A stretch of 64,000 bases of DNA from Pseudomonadota bacterium (GCA_023393475.1 JAEWLC010000072.1:1-64000); one strand, 5' to 3'. Positions 48,567 through 59,043 are shown, numbered from the stretch's first letter. Program-made: numbers and translations. The notes: generated from the letters alone by a model not told the origin.

Positions 48567-48750
48567 GGCGGGGCTCCAAAGGTTGCTAGTGGTCGCGCGG
48601 TCGAACCGGAAAAGTCTCGCAACTTTTCCTGACCACGCTTCGCTCGGTGTCGGTTGAGGCCTCTCCTTAGAAGGGGCCCGCGCCGAGCGCAAGTGGCGCA
48701 CCGGCTTTATTGCGCTATATGGGGTGCGGCTTGCGCGGGAACAATGCGAC

Positions 48751-49119
48751 GTGACGACACCCATCACCACCGAGATTGGAACGATCTTCGTGCCGGTCAG
48801 CGATATCGATGCGGCGCGCAACTGGTACTCGGAGCTGCTGGGGCTTCCGAAGGGCGAGGTGCTGTTCGGCCACCTCTACCTACTGCCCATGCAGGCGGGG
48901 AGCGGGCTGGCGCTCGACAGCAAGGGCTATGCGGGACCGCATGACCGGAAGCCGGCGTTTCATTTCAATACCAGGGATGTTTCAGCGGCGCGGGAGCACA
49001 CGATCAGGCTCGGCGCCAGCGAAGTCAGCCCGGTGACCGATGGGGTGTTCTTCACCTTCAAGGACCCGGACGGAAATCTGATGATGGTGGCCGACGTGCC
49101 GCCTGCACCAAGGAGTTAG
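48751..49119 (+). CDS. VOC-family (glyoxalase/dioxygenase fold) protein
   Basis: 122 residues from a GTG; a GTG at 48724 in the same frame is an alternative, and neither has a strong ribosome site. One beta-alpha-beta-beta-beta module pair: IFVPVSDIDAARNWYSELLGLP, HLYLLPMQAG, and ends FFTFKDPDGNLMMVAD, with His and Glu-like ligands for a metal. Substrate unknown. GatB/YqeY starts 3 nt after it. Confidence 0.8.
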   Translation: MTTPITTEIGTIFVPVSDIDAARNWYSELLGLPKGEVLFGHLYLLPMQAGSGLALDSKGYAGPHDRKPAFHFNTRDVSAAREHTIRLGASEVSPVTDGVFFTFKDPDGNLMMVADVPPAPRS

Positions 49120-49122
49120 CGA

Positions 49123-49575
49123 ATGCGTGAAGCGATCAGCGAGGGCTACAAGACCGCGCTCAAGGCCGGCGACAAGCGGCGCACGGCGACGCTGAGGGCC
49201 GTCAACGCGGCGATCAAGGACAAGGACATCGATGCGCGCGGGCAGGGCAAGGGTCCGTTGAACGAGCAGGATGTGCTCGCGCTGCTGCAGAAGATGGTGA
49301 AGCAGCGCGAGGAATCGCTCGGCATCTACGAGAAGGCCGGGCGCGAGGACCTCGCGGTGGTCGAGCGCGAAGAGATCGCCATCCTCTCGGAGTTCCTGCC
49401 CATGGGGCTGAGCGAGGCCGAGATCGAGGCGGCGATCATCGACGCGATCAGGAAGACCGGGGCCGAGGGCGCCAAGGACATGGGCAAGGTTGTCGCCTCT
49501 TTGAAGGTCGAATTCCCCGGCCGCATCGACTTCGGCAAGGCCTCGGCCAAGATCAGGACCGCCTTGGGCGCGTGA
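49123..49575 (+). CDS. yqeY: GatB/YqeY-domain protein
   Basis: 150 residues, the stand-alone form of the GatB tail domain: N-terminal helical part (KTALKAGDKRRTATLRAVNAAIKDKD) and the C-terminal bundle ending MGKVVASLKVEFPGRIDFGKASAKIRTALGA. Thought to bind tRNA or RNA; exact role unknown. AAGGAG ribosome site 7 nt upstream. In Rhizobiales it is regularly near carA and dnaG. Confidence 0.92.
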   Translation: MREAISEGYKTALKAGDKRRTATLRAVNAAIKDKDIDARGQGKGPLNEQDVLALLQKMVKQREESLGIYEKAGREDLAVVEREEIAILSEFLPMGLSEAEIEAAIIDAIRKTGAEGAKDMGKVVASLKVEFPGRIDFGKASAKIRTALGA

Positions 49576-49630
49576 GGCTAATCCGCGGAATGCGCTTTGA
49601 GTGTCTGGTCGGGCCGGCCGGACGAGGCCG

Positions 49631-50773
49631 TCAGGCGACGAGGCGGGGTTCCGGTCCCAGCACGCGGTTGCGGCCGGCGTCTTTCGCCCGGTAGAGCAGC
49701 TCGTCGGCGCCGCGCAGCAGTTCATCGAAAGTCTGCGGCTGCGGCGAGGTGATCGCGATGCCGGCGCTTACCGTGGGCGGACCATAGCCGTCGGGCAGGG
49801 AGTCGGTGGCCTCGAGCGCGCGGCGTATGCCATCGGCAATGGCGTGGGCTGTCACCGCGTCGGTCTTGTGCAGGAGCAGGCAGAACTCTTCGCCACCGAT
49901 GCGGGCCGCGCTGTCGTGCGGACCGAGCGCGGCGGAGAGGATGGTCGAGAAACGGATCAGGACCCCGTCGCCAACGGCGTGGCCGAAGCGATCGTTGATC
50001 GTCTTGAAGTCATCGAGATCGAGCATGATCACGCCGGTCGACGGCGCCAGCGCTATGGTACCCGCCAGCTCGAACAGGGCGCGTCGGTTGAGCAGGCCGG
50101 TCAGCGGGTCGGTCAGAGCCAGGCGGCGGTGCGCCTCGGTGGTGCGGAATTGATGCAGAGCCATCGTCACGGCGCCGGCAGCGGCAAGCGAGGCGAGGAG
50201 GGCAATCGAGTTGAGGTCCTCGGCCCAGTTCTGCGGCCGCGCTTCCAGCGTCCACTGCCCCGTGACGAACAGCGCCATGGCGCATAGGGCGAAGGTAACC
50301 GAGGTGGTGCCGTAGAGTGCGGACTTGGCCAGCATGGCAGCGGGCTTGTTCGAACGGGCGATCCAGTGTTCCCGGCCGGCGGCCATGAAGAACACCGAAG
50401 CGGAGACGTTCATGACGATGGTCGCGACGCCGGACAGGCCCACCGCGAAGAGGATCCCCATCACAGCCGTGGTAACGGCCCAGCCGCGCAGCGCGGCACG
50501 CCACGGCGTGTGGGCGGCGGAGAACTGGGCGCTGCCGACATAGATGAAGGCAAAGCCGCCGATCAGCAGCACGAACGAGCCGAACTGCAGCAGCGGGTCG
50601 TAGCTCTCGAACCAGCCGTAGAGCATCGATCCCGGCGCCACGAGTCCGAGGCCGAGGCCCCAGCTGAGCAGGTAGCGATCGGTCCTGCTGCCCAGCCAGG
50701 TGATGACCAGCGTCAGCATCAGCGCCGTTGCCGAAAATCCTATGGCGATGAGCAAGGAGGTCTGGTCGAGCAC
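49631..50773 (-). CDS. membrane-anchored GGDEF diguanylate cyclase
   Basis: 380 residues, GTG start. Six or seven transmembrane helices (1-200), then a GGDEF domain (about 215-375) with ALTDPLTGLLNRRAL, VIMLDLDDFKTINDRFGHAVGDGVL and the active-site GGEEF in ARIGGEEFCLLL. The inhibitory RxxD site upstream is replaced by GPHD, so product inhibition at the I-site is probably lost. Makes cyclic di-GMP. The sensor is a 7TM-like bundle without a known ligand. Confidence 0.9.
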   Translation of the reverse strand: MLDQTSLLIAIGFSATALMLTLVITWLGSRTDRYLLSWGLGLGLVAPGSMLYGWFESYDPLLQFGSFVLLIGGFAFIYVGSAQFSAAHTPWRAALRGWAVTTAVMGILFAVGLSGVATIVMNVSASVFFMAAGREHWIARSNKPAAMLAKSALYGTTSVTFALCAMALFVTGQWTLEARPQNWAEDLNSIALLASLAAAGAVTMALHQFRTTEAHRRLALTDPLTGLLNRRALFELAGTIALAPSTGVIMLDLDDFKTINDRFGHAVGDGVLIRFSTILSAALGPHDSAARIGGEEFCLLLHKTDAVTAHAIADGIRRALEATDSLPDGYGPPTVSAGIAITSPQPQTFDELLRGADELLYRAKDAGRNRVLGPEPRLVA

Positions 50774-50871
50774 GGCGCGTCATTTCGGCTGATGAGTCGA
50801 GGTCGCATCATACCGAAAGCATACCAGTTGCGGACAACTGGCGGCCGCAATGGTTAAGGAACCGGCGTCCG

Positions 50872-52047
50872 CTACCCCTGGACAGCCAGCGCGGATTGCT
50901 CTCGACGCTCGAGAAGCCAGGAAATCGTGGCGGTTCCGGCGGCCAGGAGGCTCGAGATCACCCCCACCGTCGGGATGTCGGCATAGCTGACGCCGGCACT
51001 GATCAGGGCGGCGCCGATGGCGGCGCCGGCGGCGATGCCGATGTTGAAGGCGGTGGAGATCAGGGCGGAGGCGAGGTTTGGCGCGGCCTGGGCGGCGGTG
51101 ATGACGCGGGCCTGCAGCGGCGTGGAGAAGGCGAAGCCCAGGATGGACGTAATCAGCAGGTTCACCGTCATCCACACCTGGTCGTGCATGGCGAAGAGCA
51201 TGGTGAAGAAGAAGAAGGCCTGCAGCAGCAGGACCGCGATCAGCGTCGGCATCGGCTTCCAGTCGGTGCCGCGACCGCCGAGATAGATGCCGAGGACAGA
51301 GCCAAGGCCGCCGATGAGCAGGTAGATCGGCACGATGCCCGGGGCGATGCCGGTCACCTGCTCCATGATCGGAACCTGATATGTGCCGAAGGCCAGGGTG
51401 CCGACCATGACGAAGGTGATGGTGAGATAGCTGAGCCAGACCTTCTGGTGGCGAAGCTCCAGCACCTGGGCCTTCAGGGTGGCGCTGCGTTCGCCGGGGC
51501 CTCGCGTCTGCGGGATGCGGAAGACCAGCACTACGGTAGCGATGGCTCCGAGGATCGCGACGGTCAGGAAGGTGGTGCGCCAGCCGAAGTTGAGCCCGAT
51601 GGCGCTGCCACCGGGCAGGCCGAGCAGGTTGGCGATGGTGATGCCGGAAATGAACAGCGAGAAGGCGGCGCCGCGCCGTTCGGGCGGCACGAGGTTGGCC
51701 ACGACCACGTTGCCGGCGCCGAAGAACGTGCCATGGGCGACGGAGGAGAGGAGCCGCGCCGCCAGCAGCATGCCGTAATCAGGCGCGATGGCGCAGAGGA
51801 CCTGGGCGACGGTGAACAACGCCATGACGCCGATCAGGACGGTGCGCTGGGAATAGCGCGAAGTGAGGATCGTCAGCACCGGACCGCCGATGGCGACGCC
51901 GGCCGCGTAGGCGGTGACCAGCAGGCCGGCCACGGGGATGGTGACCGAAAGATCGTCGGCGAGAATCGGGAGGATGCCGGAGATGACGAATTCGGCCGAG
52001 CCGATGGCAAAAGCGGCGAGTGCCAGGGCGTAGATGGCGAACGGCAT
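50872..52047 (-). CDS. MFS transporter (AraJ/YdhP-like)
   Basis: 391 residues from ATG 52047 (GAGGA 5 nt upstream). Twelve helices; MPFAIYALALAAFAIGSAEFVISGILP is the usual opening of the AraJ/YdhP efflux group, with TSRYSQRTVLIGVMALF as the motif A loop. Drug or sugar efflux by family; substrate unknown. Divergent from the HdeD gene pair. Confidence 0.9.
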   Translation of the reverse strand: MPFAIYALALAAFAIGSAEFVISGILPILADDLSVTIPVAGLLVTAYAAGVAIGGPVLTILTSRYSQRTVLIGVMALFTVAQVLCAIAPDYGMLLAARLLSSVAHGTFFGAGNVVVANLVPPERRGAAFSLFISGITIANLLGLPGGSAIGLNFGWRTTFLTVAILGAIATVVLVFRIPQTRGPGERSATLKAQVLELRHQKVWLSYLTITFVMVGTLAFGTYQVPIMEQVTGIAPGIVPIYLLIGGLGSVLGIYLGGRGTDWKPMPTLIAVLLLQAFFFFTMLFAMHDQVWMTVNLLITSILGFAFSTPLQARVITAAQAAPNLASALISTAFNIGIAAGAAIGAALISAGVSYADIPTVGVISSLLAAGTATISWLLERREQSALAVQG

Positions 52048-52197
52048 GGGAATCCTCAAAGCAACGAGGGCCGGACAGACCACTTCCGCCCAAAAGACGC
52101 AAGCTTCGGTGCACAACCGTACAAGTCGAGCGTCGAAGCTTGGCCGCCGTCGAAAATCGGATAATCTCAAACAGGGCAATGCATTGGAGGCGGACCG

Positions 52198-52776
52198 ATG
52201 GCTATTTCCAGCGACACACGAAAGAGATGGGCCTGGATTACCGGCCTGCGAGGGCTGCTGATGCTGCTCGCCGGTATCTATGCTGTGATCTTCCCTGCGC
52301 AGGCGCTCGTGGTACTCGTGCTGTTCGGCGGAGCACTGCTGCTGGTGGACGGCGTGCTCGGATTGTGGAGCCTCACCTTCGGTGGCGCCAAGACCGGCAA
52401 TTTCTGGTTCGACGTGGTGCGGAACGTCCTCGCCATCATCACTGGCGTGCTCATCCTGATTTCGCCGCTGATCGCCACGGTGCTGACAGCGGCCTTCCTC
52501 ATCTATCTCGTGGCCTTCCAGTCGATCTTCGTCGGCGTGATGGAGATCTGGGTGATCCTGCGCGAGCGCGAGCATTATGCGCGGATCTGGCCGGTGCTGC
52601 TGTCCGGTGTCGCCTATGTGATCTTCGGTATCGCGCTGCTGTTCTTCCCGGTGACGGCGGCCTGGGTGTTCGTGGTGCTGGGCGGCGTGCTGGCGATCTT
52701 CTTCGCCATCGGGCTCTTCGCGCTGGCATGGCGCATGTACAAATCGGCGGGTGAGGGCGAAGCCAAGGCCGCTTGA
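52198..52776 (+). CDS. HdeD-family membrane protein (copy 1)
   Basis: 192 residues, six transmembrane helices in three similar pairs. Opening RGLLMLLAGIYAVIFPAQALVVLVLFGG matches the HdeD/DUF308 repeats. Linked to acid stress in enterobacteria; here unknown. Followed 21 nt later by a second family member. Confidence 0.9.
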   Translation: MAISSDTRKRWAWITGLRGLLMLLAGIYAVIFPAQALVVLVLFGGALLLVDGVLGLWSLTFGGAKTGNFWFDVVRNVLAIITGVLILISPLIATVLTAAFLIYLVAFQSIFVGVMEIWVILREREHYARIWPVLLSGVAYVIFGIALLFFPVTAAWVFVVLGGVLAIFFAIGLFALAWRMYKSAGEGEAKAA

Positions 52777-52797
52777 GGCTGGCTTGAGGAGATTGAC

Positions 52798-53364
52798 ATG
52801 GCTAGTGAAGGGACTGTCGCGTGGCCTAGCATTCTGGCGGGCGTTCGCGGTTTACTGATGCTCGCGGGCGGCATCTTCGCAATATTCTGGCCGGGACCGG
52901 CGCTCGCGACTCTGGTCTGGCTCGGCGGCCTCATTATCATCGCAGACGGTGCGCTCGGGATATGGGCGCTGCTGTTCGGCGGCCGCAGCAGCCCGAGGAT
53001 GGGCGTCGCGATCACGCGGCATGCGCTGGCCATCCTCTTCGGTATCATCGTGCTGCTGTTCCCGGCCATCATAGGGGCAATCGGGCTCGGTTCGCTGGTC
53101 ATCGTCGTCGCGATCCTGTCGCTCCTCGTCGGCGCCCTGGCGCTCTACGTGACGGTGGTCAGCCGGGACATGCTGAGCAAGGGAACATTCTGGCCAGAGA
53201 TCCTGAGCGCCTGTGCCTATCTGGTGTTCGGCCTGTTGCTGCTGTTCATGCCGCTCACCGCTGCAATGGTGATCGTGAGCATCGTCGGCGTGCTGATGGT
53301 GCTCTACGGGCTGTTCCAGCTGTACATCGCCTGGCAGCTGCGCGGCGCGGAAGTCGCGGTCTAG
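52798..53364 (+). CDS. HdeD-family membrane protein (copy 2)
   Basis: 188 residues with the same six-helix layout: RGLLMLAGGIFAIFWPGPALATLVWLGGLIIIADGALGIWALLFGG. Alignable with copy 1 throughout, so a tandem duplication. Its 3' end overlaps the convergent YihY gene by 4 nt. Confidence 0.9.
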   Translation: MASEGTVAWPSILAGVRGLLMLAGGIFAIFWPGPALATLVWLGGLIIIADGALGIWALLFGGRSSPRMGVAITRHALAILFGIIVLLFPAIIGAIGLGSLVIVVAILSLLVGALALYVTVVSRDMLSKGTFWPEILSACAYLVFGLLLLFMPLTAAMVIVSIVGVLMVLYGLFQLYIAWQLRGAEVAV

Positions 53365-54224
53365 CCGGCCTGCTTCGCATCCGTGCGCTCGATCTCGGTG
53401 TTGAAGGCAGCACCGAGAACGAGGATCTGTGCCGAGTTGTAAAGCCAGAGCAGCAGCACGACCGCCGCCGAGACGGAGCCGAAGGTGGCTTCGTAGTGGC
53501 CCCAGTTCTCGACGTAGATCGAGAAGATCGCGCCGGCCAGCAACCAGAGCAGTGACGCGAGTACGGCACCGGGCCAGATGTGGCGGAACTTTCGCGGGTG
53601 GCGATCCGGACCCCAGCGATAGAGCACTGCCAGTACGAGAACGGTGAGCACGAGCAGCACGGGCCAGCGGAGCGCGAGGATCATGACCTCCTCGCCCGAT
53701 GGCCACGGGATCAAGGCCGGCAGGCCGGCCACTGCAAGCAGGGCGAGGACGACAAAGACAGCCCCGGCGATGCTCAGCCCGATGGCGTAGAAGAGCGACT
53801 TCAGGAAGCCGCGGCGTGGCTCCTCGTTGCGGATGCGGGACATGGCGTAGAGCAGGGAGTCGACGCCGCGCGAACCGCTCCAAAGTGCGAAGGGCACCGT
53901 GACCAGCAGGCCGAGGCCGAGGGTGAAAGGCGGCTGGGCGGCCAGCATGCTCAACTGCTCGGTGATGATCCCTTGCGCCATCTGCGGCACGACATAGCCA
54001 ACGGTGTCGATGGTATCGGCGACCATCTGGCGGTTGGCGACGATGCCGTAGATGAGCGCAACGGTCGCGATCGCCGGGAAGAACGACAGGAAGCCGAAGA
54101 AGGCCACCGCGGCACAGCGCGGGGCGTTGTCGCGCTCGAGGAAGAAGGATTGGAACGTCGCCAGTGCGATGTCGCGCCAGCGTCCGAACCAGTTGTGCTT
54201 CGCAGGAGCAGTCGTTGTTGTCAT
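53361..54224 (-). CDS. YihY/BrkB-family membrane protein
   Basis: 287 residues from ATG 54224. Five or six transmembrane helices; AAVAFFGFLSFFPAIATVALIYG and PRRGFLKSLFYAIGLSIAG, with YNSAQILVLGAAFNTEIER at the end, are the YihY/BrkB pattern. Probably an inner-membrane transporter or flippase; the family is not an RNase despite old names. Convergent with HdeD copy 2. Confidence 0.9.
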   Translation of the reverse strand: MTTTTAPAKHNWFGRWRDIALATFQSFFLERDNAPRCAAVAFFGFLSFFPAIATVALIYGIVANRQMVADTIDTVGYVVPQMAQGIITEQLSMLAAQPPFTLGLGLLVTVPFALWSGSRGVDSLLYAMSRIRNEEPRRGFLKSLFYAIGLSIAGAVFVVLALLAVAGLPALIPWPSGEEVMILALRWPVLLVLTVLVLAVLYRWGPDRHPRKFRHIWPGAVLASLLWLLAGAIFSIYVENWGHYEATFGSVSAAVVLLLWLYNSAQILVLGAAFNTEIERTDAKQAG

Positions 54225-54336
54225 CGGGTCCCTCGCCCTCAGAACGGCGCTGGCTTGCTCCGGGTTGCGTTCCGGACATGGGGAGTAGCGAGAGGCGGAG
54301 GTGGCGGCAACGCGGGGAAACGCATAGGTATGAGCC

Positions 54337-56289
54337 ATGCGCTTCTCTGACGGCTTCCTCGATGAAATCCGGCAGCGCCTGCCGATTTCGCAGGTGGTGG
54401 GCGAACACGTTATCTGGGACAAGCGCAAGAGCCAGCCACAGCGCGGCGACATGTGGGCATGCTGCCCGTTCCACGGCGAAAAGAGCCCGAGTTTCCACGC
54501 CGACGACCGGCGCGGAATTTATCACTGCTTCGGCTGCGGCGTGTCGGGCGACCACTTCCGGTTCTTGACCGAGAAGGCGGGGATGAGCTTCCCCGAGGCA
54601 GTGGAAAAGCTCGCCGGGATGGCCGGCGTGCCGATGCCGGCGCGCGACGAGCGCGAGGAGAAGCGCCAGGAAGCGCGGCGTTCGCTCTACGACGTGATGG
54701 AACTGGCGACGCAGTATTTCGAGGCGGCGCTCGGGCACAATATCGGGGCGCGGGCGCGGGGCTATCTCCACGATCGTGGCGTGAGCGCCGCGGCGCAGAC
54801 GCGGTTCCGCATCGGCTATGCGCCGGACAGCGCGAACGGCCTCAAGGAGCATCTCGCGGCGAACGGCGTTTCGGCGCAGGAGATGGTCGACACTGGACTC
54901 GTGGTGGTGCGCGAGGAATCGCCGCTGCCGTATGACCGGTTCCGCAACCGGGTGATGTTCCCGATCACCGATTTCCGCGGCAAGGTGATCGCGTTCGGCG
55001 GCCGCGCCCTCTCGGCCGATGTGCCGGCGAAGTACCTCAACTCGCCCGAAACCGAGCTCTTCAAGAAGCGGCTCAACCTCTACAACGGCCAGACGGCGCG
55101 CGAGGCGGCGCGAGGCGGCAAGCAGGTGATCGTCGTCGAGGGCTATCTCGACGTGATCGCCGCGGTGACGGCCGGCTTCGAGGGCACCGTGGCGCCGATG
55201 GGCACGGCGCTGACCGAGGAGCACCTGCAGCTCTTGTGGCGGATGAGCGATGCGCCGGTGCTGTGCTTCGATGGCGATAGTGCCGGACAGCGGGCTGCCG
55301 CGCGGGCGACGGACCTGGTGCTGCCGCATCTCGCGCCGGGCCGCACGGTGAAGATCGCTACACTCCCGGAGGGGCAGGATCCCGACGACCTGATCAAGGC
55401 GCAGGGGCGGGGCGCCTTTGCCGAGGTGATCGACCGGTCGCGCTCGCTCAGCGATGTGATCTGGAGCATCGAGACGGGCGGCATCGTGCCGGAGACGCCT
55501 GAGGCACGGGCGGCGCTCGAGGCCAGGCTGCGGGCGCGCGCGGCCGCCATCGGGGATCAGTCGGTCAAGCGGCACTACATGCAGGCCTTCGACGAAAAGC
55601 TGCAGGCGTTCTTCGCGCCGATCCGGCAGCAGCGCTGGGATAGTCGCGACAACCAGCGTGGTGGCCGCGGCGGCGGCCAGTATGGCCGGAAGCCCAACCC
55701 GCAGCTTGGCAGCAAGGGCAGCCCGCGCGTCGTTGTGTCGGATACGCTGCGGAACTCGCGGTTGCTGAAGCCGGGCAGGGGCATCGACGCGACCCCGCGC
55801 GAGGCCACAATCCTGATGACGCTGGTGAACCATCCGGCGCTGGCGGACAGCCGGCTCGAATCACTTGCTTCGGTCGAGCTGTCCTCGCCGACTTCGCGGA
55901 GCCTCCTAAGCGCTTTGCTCGACCTCGTGACGCGCGACCACGAAATAACCGCCGAGGCACTTGTCGGGGCGCTCGGGGCCCGTGGGTTCGGGGAAACGAT
56001 CGACAAAATGCAGGATCTGCTGGCCCGGCAGGGGGTCTGGCAGGTGGGGGCGGAGATCGCCGATCCGGACGCCGAGATCGGACTAAAGCATGCGCTGGCC
56101 TTGCATTCGAAATCGGTTGAGCTAAATAAGGCCCTGAAGGCAGCCGAATTGGCGCTGGGCGATGACCCAAGCGAAGAAACATTTGAGCGGCTGCGGGACA
56201 TCCAGAACCAGATCACCACCGTCGATGGCACAGAGGCATTGATCGAAGGGTTTGGTTCGTTATCAGGTCGCGCGACACGCAGCTTTTGA
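54337..56289 (+). CDS. dnaG: DNA primase
   Basis: 650 residues. N-terminal CHC2 zinc finger (CCPFHGEKSPSF...YHCFGCGVSGD, residues about 46-70), then the catalytic core with TOPRIM motifs VVEGYLDVIA and CFDGDSAGQRAA, and the C-terminal DnaB-binding helical domain. Lays down RNA primers at the replication fork. Followed 174 nt later by rpoD, the usual dnaG-rpoD order in alphaproteobacteria. Confidence 0.97.
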   Translation: MRFSDGFLDEIRQRLPISQVVGEHVIWDKRKSQPQRGDMWACCPFHGEKSPSFHADDRRGIYHCFGCGVSGDHFRFLTEKAGMSFPEAVEKLAGMAGVPMPARDEREEKRQEARRSLYDVMELATQYFEAALGHNIGARARGYLHDRGVSAAAQTRFRIGYAPDSANGLKEHLAANGVSAQEMVDTGLVVVREESPLPYDRFRNRVMFPITDFRGKVIAFGGRALSADVPAKYLNSPETELFKKRLNLYNGQTAREAARGGKQVIVVEGYLDVIAAVTAGFEGTVAPMGTALTEEHLQLLWRMSDAPVLCFDGDSAGQRAAARATDLVLPHLAPGRTVKIATLPEGQDPDDLIKAQGRGAFAEVIDRSRSLSDVIWSIETGGIVPETPEARAALEARLRARAAAIGDQSVKRHYMQAFDEKLQAFFAPIRQQRWDSRDNQRGGRGGGQYGRKPNPQLGSKGSPRVVVSDTLRNSRLLKPGRGIDATPREATILMTLVNHPALADSRLESLASVELSSPTSRSLLSALLDLVTRDHEITAEALVGALGARGFGETIDKMQDLLARQGVWQVGAEIADPDAEIGLKHALALHSKSVELNKALKAAELALGDDPSEETFERLRDIQNQITTVDGTEALIEGFGSLSGRATRSF

Positions 56290-56463
56290 CGAAGCGGCGG
56301 GTACGCGCGAATTCGCATTTGGGCGAATCACCTCGATGACGAACAAGTGACGGCCAATCGGAAACCGTCGCGCAAGCCGTTCCCTTTACGATGTTTCAAG
56401 CCGTGACCACTTAACGACTTATCGGCGCCCAATCCGACACGGGCCCCCGGAGCAGCAAGCTAG

Positions 56464-58536
56464 ATGGCCACCAAGGCAGCTACACAGACGAAGCCCAAAG
56501 ACGTTGAGAAGCCGGAAACCGGCGCACCTGAGACTCCAGATAGCCCGCTGCTCGACCTATCCGATGCCGCGGTAAAGAAGCTGATCAAGACCGCCAAGAA
56601 GCGCGGTTACGTCACCTACGAAGAACTCAATGCCGTTCTGCCCTCCGAGGAAGTGACCTCCGAGCAGATCGAGGACATCATGGCGATGTTCTCCGACATG
56701 GGCATCAATGTGGTCGACGAGGACGAGGTCGAAGAGGCGGAGCCCGATACGGCGGAAGAAGAGTCGACCGAGATTGCCGAGCGTACCGGCACCGCGGTTG
56801 CATCCAAGTCCAACACCCGCGAAGGCAGCGACCGTACCGACGATCCGGTGCGCATGTACCTGCGCGAAATGGGCTCGGTGGAACTGCTCAGCCGCGAAGG
56901 CGAAATCGCCATCGCCAAGCGCATCGAGGCCGGTCGCGAGACGATGATCGAGGGCCTCTGCGAGAGCCCGCTGACCTTCCAGGCCATCATCATCTGGCGC
57001 GACCAGCTGGCGAACGCCGAAATTCTGCTGCGCGACATCATCGACCTCGAGGCCACCTATGCTGGCCCCGACGCCAAGCGCGAAGCGCCGGTGATGCCGG
57101 TGGAAGCCGAGCGCCCGCCCGAGAAGCGCGAAGACCCGCGCGCCGCAGCCAAGGCCAAGCCGGCACCGCGTCCGCGTAGCGGCGACGACGAGGACGATTA
57201 CGTCCCCGAGGAACCGCAGGCGCCGCAGGATCCGGTCGAGGAAGAGGATGACGATTTCGAGAACTCGCTGTCGCTGAGCGCGATGGAGGCCGAACTGAAG
57301 CCGCAGGTTGTGGCGACGTTCGATCGCATCGCCGAGGCCTACGGCAAGATGCGCAAGCTCCAGGACCAGCACGCCGAGGATCGTCTCGCCGGCGCCGCTC
57401 CCGCGACCGCATCCGACCTCAAGAAGCTCGAAGGCCTGCGCTCGGAAGTCATCACCGACGTCAAGTCGCTGAGCCTCAACCAAGGTCGTATCGAGAGCCT
57501 CGTCGAGCAGCTCTACGACATCAACAAGCGCCTCGTTCGTTTCGAAGGCCGCCTGCTGCGCCTCGCCGAGACCTACGGCGTCAAACGGGAGGATTTCCTC
57601 AAGGCGCACTACGGCAGCGAACTGGACCAGGATTGGGTCGGCACCATCTCGGAGCTCGGCGGCAAGGGCTGGACCGAGTTCGCCAAGCGTGAAGTCGACA
57701 CCATCAACGAAATCCGCGGTGAGATCACCACGCTTGCCAACGAGACGGGCCTCGATATCGCCGAGTACCGCCGCATCGTGCACAAGGTGCAGAAGGGCGA
57801 GCGCGAAGCCGCAATCGCCAAGAAGGAGATGGTTGAAGCCAACCTCCGCCTCGTGATCTCGATCGCGAAGAAGTACACGAACCGCGGCCTGCAGTTCCTT
57901 GATCTCATTCAGGAAGGCAACATCGGCCTGATGAAGGCGGTGGACAAGTTCGAGTACCGCCGCGGCTACAAGTTCTCGACCTACGCCACTTGGTGGATCC
58001 GCCAGGCGATAACCCGTTCGATCGCCGACCAGGCGCGCACCATCCGTATTCCGGTGCACATGATCGAGACGATCAACAAGATCGTCCGCACGAGCCGCCA
58101 GATGCTCCACGAGATCGGCCGCGAGCCGACCCCGGAAGAGCTGAGCGAGAAGCTCCAGATGCCGCTAGACAAGGTCCGCAAGGTCCTGAAGATCGCGAAG
58201 GAACCGATCTCGCTCGAGACGCCGATCGGCGACGAGGAAGATTCGAACCTCGGCGATTTCATCCCGGACGTGAACGCGATCCAGCCGATCGACGCCGCGA
58301 TCCAGTCGAACCTGCGCGAAACGACGACCCGTGTGCTGGCGTCGCTGACGCCGCGCGAGGAGCGCGTGCTGCGCATGCGCTTCGGCATCGGCATGAACAC
58401 CGACCACACGCTCGAAGAAGTCGGCCAGCAGTTCAGCGTGACGCGCGAGCGTATCCGCCAGATCGAGGCCAAGGCGCTCCGGAAGCTCAAGCATCCGAGC
58501 CGCAGCCGGAAGCTCCGCAGCTTCCTCGACAACTGA
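56464..58536 (+). CDS. rpoD: RNA polymerase sigma-70 factor
   Basis: 690 residues. Region 1.1 at about 15-85, region 1.2 opening [21 protein letters not shown], a long acidic insert (about 235-275, [10 protein letters not shown]... EEEDDD) in the non-conserved region, region 2 ([35 protein letters not shown]... [15 protein letters not shown]), region 3, and region 4 ([16 protein letters not shown]... [21 protein letters not shown]). The housekeeping sigma factor. A strong terminator follows. Confidence 0.97.
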   Translation: MATKAATQTKPKDVEKPETGAPETPDSPLLDLSDAAVKKLIKTAKKRGYVTYEELNAVLPSEEVTSEQIEDIMAMFSDMGINVVDEDEVEEAEPDTAEEESTEIAERTGTAVASKSNTREGSDRTDDPVRMYLREMGSVELLSREGEIAIAKRIEAGRETMIEGLCESPLTFQAIIIWRDQLANAEILLRDIIDLEATYAGPDAKREAPVMPVEAERPPEKREDPRAAAKAKPAPRPRSGDDEDDYVPEEPQAPQDPVEEEDDDFENSLSLSAMEAELKPQVVATFDRIAEAYGKMRKLQDQHAEDRLAGAAPATASDLKKLEGLRSEVITDVKSLSLNQGRIESLVEQLYDINKRLVRFEGRLLRLAETYGVKREDFLKAHYGSELDQDWVGTISELGGKGWTEFAKREVDTINEIRGEITTLANETGLDIAEYRRIVHKVQKGEREAAIAKKEMVEANLRLVISIAKKYTNRGLQFLDLIQEGNIGLMKAVDKFEYRRGYKFSTYATWWIRQAITRSIADQARTIRIPVHMIETINKIVRTSRQMLHEIGREPTPEELSEKLQMPLDKVRKVLKIAKEPISLETPIGDEEDSNLGDFIPDVNAIQPIDAAIQSNLRETTTRVLASLTPREERVLRMRFGIGMNTDHTLEEVGQQFSVTRERIRQIEAKALRKLKHPSRSRKLRSFLDN

Positions 58537-58541
58537 TCAAG

Positions 58542-58568
58542 GGGCCGCGAAAGCGGCCCTTTTCTTTT
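58542..58568 (+). terminator. Rho-independent terminator of rpoD
   Basis: GGGCCGC - GAAA - GCGGCCC, a perfect 7-bp stem on a GNRA-like tetraloop, followed by TTTTCTTTT. Five nucleotides after the rpoD stop. Confidence 0.95.
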
Positions 58569-58654
58569 CCGCTCATCAGCGTCTGCCGCTTGACCTTCCT
58601 CAATCGAGCTCGAGCTTCTCGTGCGAAGCTGCCCCTCAGGATGAGGAGGCGGCT

Positions 58655-59041
58655 ATGGAAATGAAGGCTGTCGTTGGCGTCGCACTGGTATGGGCGGTGA
58701 TCTTCATCGTCCCGATCCTGGTATACGGCGCGTTTTCCGCGGTGACCGGGTTGCAGCCGCCGGGCGGGTCGCCGGGGCTGTTCCTCGTGAGTACCGCAGT
58801 CTCCAAGCTGGGTACGGCCATTGCGTTCGTTGTGCTGTTCTACCTGGCAAGGGATGTCTTCGGCGGGCAGTGGCTGCTCTATGCCGGCATCTGGTGGCTG
58901 ATGTTCGCGATCGGCGAGGTCGGGCAGGCGATTGCGCCCGACTATTCCTGGGAGGAAGCCATTGCAGGTGTCATCTCCGAAACGATCTACTTTCCCCTGT
59001 CCGGCTTGATCGTGAACTGGCTCGTCGGCCGGGGAGGTTGA
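58655..59041 (+). CDS. four-helix membrane protein, unknown
   Basis: 128 residues with four hydrophobic segments (about 5-28, 46-67, 72-90, 103-122) joined by short loops and a GQAIAPDYSWEEA segment. GAGGAGG ribosome site 7 nt upstream. The next gene starts 2 nt after its stop. No family recognised. Possibly a small transporter or anchor for its neighbour. Confidence 0.75.
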   Translation: MEMKAVVGVALVWAVIFIVPILVYGAFSAVTGLQPPGGSPGLFLVSTAVSKLGTAIAFVVLFYLARDVFGGQWLLYAGIWWLMFAIGEVGQAIAPDYSWEEAIAGVISETIYFPLSGLIVNWLVGRGG

Positions 59042-59043
59042 CG

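Noticed and set aside
52852..55833. 993-codon open frame on the minus strand over HdeD, YihY and dnaG
   Set aside because: Antisense to dnaG and HdeD; only its 53361-54224 region in another frame is a real gene (YihY).
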